This document shows positions 55,071 through 64,000 of a DNA stretch of 64,000 nucleotides, in pieces. Origin of the DNA: Campylorhamphus procurvoides (lineage: Eukaryota; Chordata; Aves; Passeriformes; Dendrocolaptidae); NCBI GenBank assembly GCA_013396655.1, contig WBMV01004890.1, positions 62,804-126,803 of the forward strand, read 5' to 3'. The notes under the pieces are model-generated. The model saw only the letters and a program-made list of their open reading frames with translations, did no database searches and had not been told where the DNA came from. A program made the position numbers and the translations under genes. How positions within the stretch are numbered: the first letter of the stretch is position 1; each line of letters opens with the position of its first letter.

Positions 55071-57580
55071 GCCCAGGGAGGGGCAGAGGCTGCCAGGGCT
55101 CTCCAGGCTGCCTCTGCTCTGCAGCCATGCCCTCCACAAGCCCAGGTCACGGATTCCAGTGGGGAGCTGCCCTTTCTCGACCTGCAAACCAAAGTGTGGC
55201 TGGCAGGGAAAGCACCCCCAGTGTCTGGGGATGCCCAGGCTGTGGGGGCAGCTGCTGATGCATCCGTCCTCAGACCTGATGGGACTTCAGTGCTTGGCCA
55301 CCACTGAAGTGCTGTCAGCTCAGAGAAGAGGGCTTTCCCCTCCATCCCTCCATGCCCACAGAACTGTGCTGGCTCAGGAGTGTGTCGAGATAAACATGGC
55401 CTTGCTGGGGATGCCACGAGTTGGTGATTTCTGGGGCGTTTATGTGAGAGGTGGAGTTTGGTGTGTGGTGTTAGATTTCCTTTCTGAGTCAGCTCTTCTG
55501 GCTGGAGGAGAGGTGCTTGACTGCAGGTTGGTTTGCAATCACCCTCCCCTGGATTTGGGCCCTGTTTTGGTGTGTGTGCAGTGCCACCCCCCAGCCATGG
55601 CTGTCTGTGGGGCTGGGGGTGGGTCACCTGGGCCAGCAGAGCACAGGTTAAAGTGTCACTCTATTTAGAAAATGGCCTTTTGTCCTAAGAACAGCCCCAC
55701 ATGCCCTACTCTGCAGTCACCAGCCTGCCTGTGTGTGTCCCCTCTGCTGCTTCCTTCCCAACCAGGCTGTGCAGTGTTGGTGACACCAAAAGGGAGCTGG
55801 TCTCCCACCTGATGGATGCATCCAAGTTCCTCCCTGCCCTCAGTCTGATTATAGGTGACAAGACATCCACCCTGAGCCCAGGGTGGCTGGCCATAGTGGT
55901 ACCAACACCACCTCTCCTGGTTTGAAGGAGCCAGAGGATCTAGGACATATTTTTTCAGAGCAGAATTGCACTTTAACCTTTCCTGGGAGCTGGGATTGCT
56001 GCTCTGGGAAGCCCTGTACTCGAGTGGCAGTGCCAGCTCCCTTCTCATTCAGCTCTGCAGCTGCTGAGGAGCCTTCTCCAAGCACTGTCCACTCTGCCAG
56101 GAGGTGGGCAGGAGTTCTGTGCTGCTTCCCTGCCCTTGGAATTGAAATGATGCTGGGTGGGGATCCTCTCTGCCAACCTGGTATCCTGAGGGATGGATCA
56201 GGTTGCTGTGTGAAGATAACATGTTTCTCCTGGAGATTTGTGTAGCATCAGGGTGTGTTTGCCCTGCCCTGTCCTGGTGGATGCCAGTGCAGGCTGTAGA
56301 AACAAGGTGCAAAGCCTTGAAAAGGGTTTGAACTGTCTGCTCAGTCCTGGACATAAAAATTAACCCTAAAAATAACCTCTCTCAAGGTCTGCAGTGCAGG
56401 AGGGGTTTTGGCCAGTGCCTCCCTGCCCTGCTGAGTCTCACCCTGGGGGATGTGTAGAAACACTGTAGGATGGCAAACAATGCCAGGCTGTGCAGGGTTG
56501 GGCACTGGCTCTTCCCTTCAGCTGAGTCTGAACATGCCTCAGGGCAGCTGCTGTCACTGGGCTCACAGCACAGTCTCAACCCTCCCAGAATGTCCTGGGC
56601 TGCTTGGACACTCACCTCCTGCTTCCAGGTGGCCTGGTGGCTGCCTGAAGGATGTCCTGGCTCCCTCTGCCCCATGACCAATATCCTGAGCAGCCAAGGG
56701 AGCCAGTTCTGGGACATCCAGGCTGTGCAGGAAGCCAGGGATGCTCCCTGGAGAGCACTCCACAACCTTCAAAGCACTCTGGGCTTAAAATGGTGATTTC
56801 CCTTCTCTTCACAAGCTGTTTTCTGAGGGAGTCTGGGAGTGCAGGGTGGCTCCCCTGCTGTGTCCCCCAGCTTGGGTTGCCTCTTTGCTCAGCACCTGAA
56901 GCCTGGCAGCCCCACGAGTCCCTGTGCCAGCACTGCAGTCTTAAGGGGTTCCAAGGGCTGGATTCAGGCTGCCCTTTAGCCAGCTGGGGCAGAGCAGGAG
57001 TGTGGCTGTGGGCACTGGGCAGGGGAGCCCCAGGCTTGCATGCTAGTCCAACCTGAGTGTTGGATGTGGATTGTACCTCAGATTCCCTTGCCAGGGATTG
57101 AGGTGCCTGGCCTGTGTTCTCACCACACTCTTCCTCCTCTGATCCCTATCCAGACCTGACCTTTCCCCCAGGGACACTGAATGTTCCTTCAGGAGAGCTG
57201 CATTTTCAGCTTTGGGGAGCTTTACTGGCTTTAAGTTGTTCGTTAATATTTCCAGATACTTTGGAAACGCAGATTTACCTGTGGCAGCTCAATTAAACAA
57301 ATGCATCAGTGCCAAACCAGCACCTTCTTAACAAAACCAGTCCCTTCTCCAGCTTCTTTTCCTGTGTAATTGTTTTTTTTTGCAGCATTTCATTAATGAC
57401 TTTGTGCCTTGATTCAATAACCCAGCTGGGTGGTGATGGTGTGTATCACTGTGTTCTGTGTTAGTGTGGTTTTTAGCACTGAGACTGTTTGGTTTGGTTC
57501 TCTAACTTATTGCAAATTGTGCCGTGCAGGACTTGCTCTAACCGGATCGGTTTCAATAAACCCTCTTTTGCATTGTTTGT
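55071..57580 (+). other. FAM234A: FAM234A 3' untranslated region (about 2.5 kb)
   Basis: From the stop codon to the AATAAA at 57555-57560 there is no other recognisable gene. The signal is followed by a T/G-rich stretch, as expected near a cleavage site. Earlier weaker signals may also be used. Confidence 0.6.
57555..57560 (+). terminator. FAM234A: FAM234A poly(A) signal (AATAAA)
   Basis: Canonical AATAAA with a downstream T/G-rich element (TTTTGCATTGTTTGT). It is the best candidate for the end of FAM234A. Confidence 0.65.
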
Positions 57581-58667
57581 AAATGGTGCCCTGCTTTGGT
57601 GTTGCTGCAGGGGTTACACAAGACCTCGGGATTTTTGGCAGCCCTTTGGGTGACTCCTGAAGGCAGAAACCCCCCTTTCCTGGGAGGGATCCGGGTGTCC
57701 TGGGGATGCTTGGATGGCTGAGGCACCGCCTGCTGCCCTGTGATGGAGCGGGAGAAGGGAGCGTGTGGAGGGAGGCTGGAGTTAGATAACTGCTCTGGGC
57801 CAGCCCGTCCCTGCCCCCCGCCTGGGGCTCCGTGACCTGGTTTTACACCCCAGATTCCTGCTGCAGTCCATCAGCAGGAACATCTCATGCCGGAGCTGGG
57901 ATTTGGATCAAGCCGGAGGGAGACGCGTGGCAGGCGTTGTCTGCTGGAGCGCAGGACCATCTGTCGCTGCCCCAGCGCCCCGAGCTCCATCCTGGGACCG
58001 AGGCTCCAGCAGCTTCTGCTGCCCCCAGGCTCCTGTCGGGCCCAGCACCGAGCTCGGAATGACCCCTGCTCCGTGCCAGCGATCCCAGGCTCTGTGGCAG
58101 GGAAGGATCCCCAGCATCCCAGGCTCCCACGGTATTTGTTGGCTGGGATATGGGCTGGGAACATCCCCAGCCTGCTGCTCTCTGGGGGTTTCTGGGTGTG
58201 GAACAGGCTGGGCTTCAAGGCTGAGCGCTGGTGGGCACCAGCCCCCCTGTCCTTTATGTAACCATCTCTGATAATCCCCCACAACTGGGGCTCGGCTCCC
58301 GGGAGGGGAATAATCCTGCCGTGCGATCCCCGACCTCTGCTCAGATTATCAGCCCATGGGCAGGGAGAGTGGCTCAGCTGCCAGCCCTGCTCCCTGTGCC
58401 CCTGCCAGCCCACAGGGCCCCACCAACCCGGGCTTGCTGGCCCCTGGCATCTCCAACCCTCTCCCAAGACTGGTCCTCCCCGCCCGGGGTCTGCACCTCG
58501 CTGGGTGCTGCAGGCAGGGGAGGGGGTTCCTGCCAGCCCAGGGGGTTACAGGACACAATCCAGCCTGGAGAGGTGACAAGCCCCTTGTGCTCCTCACACC
58601 CTGCTATGACCTCCCTGGTCCCTCTGCCCCAAAAACCACGGGAGCCACAGTGTTTCCCCCTGGGGGC
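57581..58667. other. Intergenic spacer between convergent FAM234A and RGS11
   Basis: About 1.1 kb of GC-rich sequence with no gene or repeat recognised. Open frames occur on both strands but share no visible similarity with known proteins. Confidence 0.55.
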
Positions 58668-58673
58668 TTTATT
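58668..58673 (-). terminator. RGS11: RGS11 poly(A) signal (AATAAA)
   Basis: The minus strand reads AATAAA about 240 bp after the RGS11 stop codon, giving a compact 3' UTR. Confidence 0.65.
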
Positions 58674-58913
58674 GTCTTGTGCCCAGGGCCAGGGCAGGAG
58701 GTGACCCCGCACCAGGCCGGCTGGGTGCGGGTCCCCCGGGGACGGGAGGCTCTGGGGATGTGCGCGGGGGCTGCAGCGGGGCCAGCCTGGCCCCGGGGGT
58801 GGCTGGGGGGGACATATGGCTTCTGTCCTTCAGTGCTACTGCCGGCAGGGTCCTGCGGCGGGGCTGCGCTGTGCTGGGTCAGGGCGCTCTCGTGTGGGCA
58901 GGGGGCTGCAGCC

Positions 58914-61900
58914 TCAGCTCTCCTCCTCCTCGGGCACCGGCGCCGTCGAGGGGCTCCTGCTCCTCTCCTCGGCATCGCCCGCGGGCAGCAGCAGAGCCGG
59001 GCTGGGGCTCGAGTGCCGCTGTTTGCGCATGAAGGGGAACACCCTGCGGGCAGAGCGGGCTCAGAACCGGCAGGGACCACCCAACACCCCAGAGAGACGG
59101 CCCCCCCCTGCCCTCACCGCTTCTTGGTCTCCGGGGGGATGATGGCCTCGGCCAGGAGGTTTTTGTAGAGGTCCGACTTGAGGAACCGCGGGTAGGAGTC
59201 CTGGGTGAGCAGAGGCGTCAGGATCCTGCCCAGCCCTGCCCACCCAAGCCCTGCCCTCACCCACCTTCTTCATCAGCATGTAAATGTGCATCTGAGCATC
59301 GTCCATCACGTAGCGATGGGGCGTCTTGATGCCCTCCAGGGTCCTCTCCATCGTCTTGCTGTCGATGTTCACCCAGCGAGTGGCCCCGGGAGCCAGGAAC
59401 TGCCTGGGGAGGCACAGGGGGTGCTGAGCCCGGCCCTGCAGGGGGACCGTGATGGTCTGACCCCTCCCCAAACCTTGCCCCCCGAACCCTCGCCCCGCTG
59501 ACACTCACTGGTAGATGGAGTCCACGATCTCGGCGATGCGGGACTGCTCCCCATAGCGCAGCTCCTCACACGCCTCCCAGAAGCTCAGGTTCTCGGCTGG
59601 GGAGGGGGACAGGGGGCTGGGGATGGGATCTTGGCCCTGGACATACCCGTGGGCAACCCCGAAGGCCACCAAAGGCCCTGCAGCATCCCTGGGGTGGAGC
59701 TGACTGGGATGGCATGCGGCAGTGGGGCCAGGGGAGCTGGGGCAGGTTAGTCAGGGGGCACCGGGATGTGGTGGTAGATTGAAGTGTGAGCATGTGGAGG
59801 TGGGCTGTGTGATGCCAGGACAGGGCAATGGGTTGGTATGGCAGTGCTGGGATTGGGAATGGATTAAACACTGCTGGGACACAGTGGTGGGTTTGGAAGT
59901 GCTGGGACAGTGATGGGTCTGGGGTGCCAGGACATTGGTGGGTTTGGAGGTGTGGGGCTGGGGCTGCTCACCACTGAACTCCTTCTTGAGGAATTCCAGG
60001 AGCTGTGCCCGGCCTAGGGGATCCATGATGAGCTCACTGAAGTTGAAGCCCCAGCGCTCCACGCGCAGTTTCGTGGGGGTTGTCACCCTACAGGCAACAC
60101 GGGCACTGGGGCTGCAGCCCGTGGCTGTCTGTGTGACCCCACACCCTGCCCTGGGGGGCACTGGGGGGGCCCAGGGCTGGGGTGCTTACGTGGGGGCGTT
60201 CATGACCCAGTACGTGGTGTCATCTGTGATCCAGGGGTTGCTGGGCAGGCAGCCAGACATGATGGGGTCGTGGGGCACGTACTGCTCGTTGAACTTGATG
60301 TACCTGCCGGGAGCAGCGGCTGGAGGTGGCCAGGGCCACCCACCCCAGCCACCACGGGGACACGATGGGGGCATGGTGGGGATGTGCCCGGGCTCTGCAG
60401 AGCCTCAGCTCCACTCCATGCTGAGGGTTATGGTGCTATGGTGCCAGCCACCAGCTGCAGGGACGTGGGTGCCCCTGTCACCCCAACAGGGGCCTGGCCC
60501 GTGGCTGGGGCAGCCACTGCCACTCACCCCTCGAGGCAGATGGAGGACTTCACCCTGGTCCTGGCCATGGCCTTCTTGCAGTACTCGATCTGGGGCCATG
60601 TGTAGGGGAGATGTTGGGGTGTCCAGCAGCCCGGGACCCCCAGGACTCAGCCCCACCCCTTGCCCCACTCACCTCCCGCTTGTAATAATCCATGTTCTTG
60701 TTCTGCAAGGGACAGGTAGGGCTGGGTGAGAGCATGGCAGGGCCAGGACTTTGTGTCCTGCCATCGCCACCCAGGCACCCAGTCCACTACCCCAGGACCC
60801 CATAGCCCTTCCCCATGGCCTTCAGTCACATCCCCCCAGCCCTCCTCGCTTAGGCAGCACAGCCTGTGGAGTGAAGCCCAGAATGCCCCCACCCCAGTGT
60901 GACACCAGCCCTAGGTTAGTGACACTTACGTGGGCAGAGGACACAGCACATGGTGCAGAGAAGAGAAAGTGGGTGGTTAGTGAGGACAGACTTGGGGTGC
61001 TGGGGCAGCATTAGTGGGGTCGTGACATGGGGAGGGGCCCAGCAGTCGCTGCTGGCACCCCTGGGTTCCAGGGCCACTGGCAGTGCAGCTGCCCTGCAGG
61101 GATTAGGAGTGTTGGCAAGGGGGGTGGGGGGTACATGGGCAAATACACAGACCTCCCCCCGACTCAGCCGGGGCAGGGGGACAGTGCGGTCACACAGATG
61201 TTAGCAGAGCTGGGGTTCAACACCCCCTTCCCTCCCCAGAATGAGGACAGAGCCTGGGGTGGGATGGATGGGCACCCACTGAGGCAGCTAGACAACCCTG
61301 GCAAAGGCACATGGCTGTGCCCTGTGCCCACTGGCAGCCCCAGGGGTGCCTGGAGCCCCCCACTCACCAGCTGGACACGGGTGGTGTGGCAGTTCCTGCG
61401 CTCGGGGCCCTGCTCCAGCACGTTGGGGACTCCTGGCTGCAAAGAGAGCATCATGCTGGGCGCTGGGGGGACCCTCTGCGCCCACCGAGGCCATACGTGG
61501 TGCATCCCAGGGCGCCTCCCAGGGCTCCCCCGGTCCCCATCAACCCTCTTCCCGCACGCCGTGCTCACCGGGGGCCGGTTGACGAGCCAGTACGCCTGTT
61601 CCTGGCAGTCGATGACGATGCGGTCGCCCCTCCGGCGCTGCTTGGCCGCCCTGCCCGTGCAGAGGCAGCGGGGAGCCGCTGGCATCCCGCCTGCCCGGAC
61701 CCCATCCCGGCCACTCCACCCCGGCCGCTCCCCTTGCCCGCACTCACCGCAGCTGCTCCCGCGCCTGCATCACCACGAAGTCCCATGTGTGGTTGATCCG
61801 CTTGTGCAGGAGGTTGTAGTTGTCCTGCGGGGCGGCAGCGGCGGTGTCACCCGGGTGGGCACGGTGTGGCACCTGTCCCCTTGCCTGGTGTGGCTCCTGT

Positions 61901-63547
61901 CCCCTTGCCTGGCTGCGGGTCCCGTTGCCCCAAGGGCACCCACACACCCCGCAGTGCCAGCGCCCCCACCAAAAGTGCCTCTGCCCCTGGATGAGACCCC
62001 CCAGCTGATCCCTGGTATGAGGAGGGCACCGCTCACCTTCTCATGCTCGATCAGGTCCCCCTGCTTGCGGATGTTCTTCTTGGCCAGGTAAATGGCTGCG
62101 AGAGGAACGGCGGCACCTCAGGGGGGCTGGGAAGGGGCTGCAGCCCGTGCTGGTGCCAGCAACACGGTGACACTTACCATAGTCCAGCTCCGTGGCCGGC
62201 CACTTGGTGCTGGTCCAGAAATAGGGGGTCTGTGGGGAGAGGAAGGGGCTGAGTCTCACGCCACGGGGTGTCACGGTGCCAGCGCTGTGCCCGTGCCGGG
62301 CGGGGCTGTACCTGGAAGCGGTAGGGCGACTCGTCCGCCCGCAGCACCAGGCTGCGGGGGTCCCTGAGCGGGTAGATGTAGCCGTGCTTCACGATGAGGT
62401 TGCCGAGGTGCAGCGCCTCTGGGGGAGCAGAAGTGCGGGCTGCATGGCAGCTCGGCGGCCCCAGTTGCCCCCGCAGTGCCAGGACACTCACCCTCCTCGG
62501 AGATGCCGTACTTCTGGATGAGCCACTCCACGATGTCGTTCCCTGGGGACCGAGGCAGCGTTAGTGGGGTGCAACTGGGCATGGGGATGTTCCCGAGTGG
62601 GGCGCCTGGCACAGCGTGGCACTGCCAGGGGTCACGCAGGGTGACGGGGGCTCTGCCAAGGATGTGCCAGCGCCCGCCCCGCGCAGCCGATGCATAATTG
62701 ATCCCAGCTGCAGCGCTGAGCGGGTGCGGGGAGGGGAGCAGTGCAGGGTGCGGGGAGTGGGTGCTGGGTGCAGTGCTGGGGACACGCGGGGAGCACCCAC
62801 ATGCCCACCCCACCCCACCGCGGGGACCCACCTGTCATGGCGTGGGGGATGACGGTGATGAGCAAGCGCTGGTTNGGGCACGGCCTGGCTCTTCCCCGCT
62901 GTGACCCGGGGCACCCTGTGACCTGGACACAGCCTGATTCCCTACAATCAGACCGGGGCACCGTCTGTACAGCTTGGGGACAGCCTGGGACTCTGCAGTG
63001 ACCCGGAGCACCCTGTGCACATCCTGGGGACAGCCTGGCACACCGCAGCCAGACCAAGGCACCCAGCAGCCCGGCGAGCGTGCGATGCTGAAGGTGCAGA
63101 CAACCAATCCTGCGAGCATCCCTGGCCCGGGGACCCCCGGTTTTGGGGAGTGAGCTCGCTCGGGCTGTGCCAACACCCCGGCCCTGCGGAACACGCAGCT
63201 CTGGGGCTCTGCCCGTGGCTGTCCCTGCGTGGGGCGGTGCCCGGGGGGTGTCCCGTGGCGGTCCCGGGGCCCGGGTGGTGCCTGCTGTCCCACGGTANCG
63301 CGCAGCCGATGCATAATTGATCCCAGCTGCAGCGCTGAGCGGGTGCGGGGAGGGGAGCAGTGCAGGGTGCGGGGAGTGGGTGCTGGGTGCAGTGCTGGGG
63401 ACACGCGGGGAGCACCCACATGCCCACCCCACCCCACCGCGGGGACCCACCTGTCATGGCGTGGGGGATGACGGTGATGAGCAAGCGCTGGTTCCTCATC
63501 TTGATGCCCATGTCGGGGTCCTGCATGCTGACGATCATCCGCTCCAT
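58914..63547 (-). CDS. RGS11: Regulator of G-protein signalling 11, 16 coding exons, 5' end outside the window
   Basis: RGS11 is an R7-family GTPase activator for Galpha-i/o that pairs with Gbeta5 and acts in retinal ON-bipolar cells. Exons in transcript order: 63547-63451, 62542-62492, 62418-62312, 62229-62178, 62095-62037, 61824-61748, 61650-61569, 61436-61368, 60702-60673, 60589-60528, 60303-60190, 60087-59972, 59596-59509, 59403-59265, 59200-59118, 59043-58914. Phases fit throughout; 451 residues are visible, against about 467 in human. The DEP domain is at about residues 10-88 ([20 protein letters not shown]). The GGL domain that binds Gbeta5 starts near 198 ([10 protein letters not shown], then [13 protein letters not shown]). 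The RGS domain spans about 280-400 ([20 protein letters not shown]). The tail is acidic and serine-rich, ending VPEEEES. The first visible exon begins with an in-frame ATG directly after a CAG acceptor, so at least one more 5' exon lies beyond the edge. The pattern fits RGS11 better than RGS9, RGS7 or RGS6. Confidence 0.95.
62680..62874. repeat. Partial duplicate of the first visible RGS11 exon and flank
   Basis: Matches 63299-63493 at a constant offset of 619. It includes 43 bp of RGS11 exon sequence (62832-62874, minus strand) with its donor, cut off at the single N at 62875. I do not count it as an exon. Confidence 0.9.
62876..63297. repeat. Diverged duplicate of the sequence at 63600 to the right edge
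   Basis: From GGGCACGGCCTGGCTCTTCC onward it follows 63600-64000 with several substitutions and an indel, so it is not an exact copy. It is bounded by single Ns at 62875 and 63298. It is either a second haplotype or a diverged tandem repeat. Confidence 0.8.
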
Positions 63548-64000
63548 CTGCAGGCAAAGCACCCGCCGTGCTCAGCCCCACGACGGGGGCACCGGGCCTG
63601 GGCACGGCCTGGCTCTTCCCCGCTGTGACCCGGGGCACCCTGTGACCTGGACACAGCCTGGTTCCCCACAGCCGGACCGGGGCACCCTCTGTACAGCCTG
63701 GGACCCTGCAGTGACCCGGAGCACCCTTTGCACATCTTGGGGACAGCCTGGGGACAGCTTGGGACCCTGCAGTGACCCGGAGTACCCTGTGCACATCCTG
63801 GGGACAGCCTGGCACACCGCAGCCAGATCAAGGCACCCAGCAGCCCGGCGAGCGCGAGATGCTGAAGGTGCAGACAACCAATCCTGCGAGCATGCCTGGC
63901 CCGGGGACCCCCGGTTTTGGGGAGTGAGCTCACTCGGGCTGTGCCAACACCCCGGCCCCGCGGAACACGCAGCTCTGGGGCTCTGCCCGTGGCTGTCCCT
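63548..64000 (-). other. RGS11: RGS11 intron upstream of the first visible exon
   Basis: GC-rich sequence following, in + orientation, the CTGCAG acceptor. It contains short internal repeats on the theme CAGTGACCCGGAGNACCCT. No further RGS11 exon is recognised before the edge. Confidence 0.6.

Noticed and set aside
60931..60965. Possible extra RGS11 exon before a GTAAGTG donor on the minus strand
   Set aside because: The exons on either side (61368 and 60702) already join in frame with the expected family spacing, and no convincing acceptor is seen.
62832..62874. Extra RGS11 exon
   Set aside because: It is a truncated copy of the exon at 63451-63547, cut by a single N, and adds nothing to the reading frame.

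Overview
The window is nuclear DNA from a vertebrate, almost certainly a bird. Its genes are split into short exons with GT-AG introns. It is GC-rich with many short minisatellites, and its only recognisable dispersed repeats are 3' ends of CR1 LINEs, the usual avian type. No species can be named. No prokaryotic, viral, CRISPR, tRNA or rRNA feature was recognised.

Layout, left to right: (1) CLCN7 (+), the last 17 coding exons of the lysosomal chloride/proton exchanger; the 5' part lies before the window. (2) PERCC1 (-), convergent with CLCN7, a small acidic protein needed for enteroendocrine function in mammals. It has a TATA promoter and an AT-rich, probably regulatory block at about 11.94-12.29 kb. 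(3) A CpG-rich region at 14.2-15.7 kb with a pentanucleotide microsatellite, an assembly gap and an array of GC/CACC boxes about every 18 bp. (4) LUC7L (+), a U1 snRNP-associated splicing factor; coding exon 1 is not visible and probably lies in an assembly gap. (5) A second CpG island at about 33.2-36.2 kb with an ETS palindrome, a minisatellite and a 940-base gap. (6) A 1,794-bp segment present twice without visible difference. (7) FAM234A (+), a single-pass membrane protein of 552 residues, complete. (8) RGS11 (-), convergent with FAM234A, reaching the right edge; its first coding exon(s) lie outside.

The genes do not form a pathway; the grouping is syntenic. All belong to the human 16p13.3 neighbourhood. 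In human, however, CLCN7/PERCC1 lie more than 1 Mb from LUC7L/FAM234A/RGS11, and LUC7L and FAM234A are head-to-head, whereas here they are in tandem. The block holding LUC7L is bounded by single-N joins, so this orientation needs checking.

The assembly has two long N runs and many isolated single Ns flanked by near-identical duplicates. Several apparent duplications are probably assembly artefacts. I found no clearly new biological system. The best leads are a possible 43-nt poison exon in LUC7L, the GC-box array, the PERCC1 upstream element, and a 4-codon uORF in FAM234A whose stop overlaps the main start.
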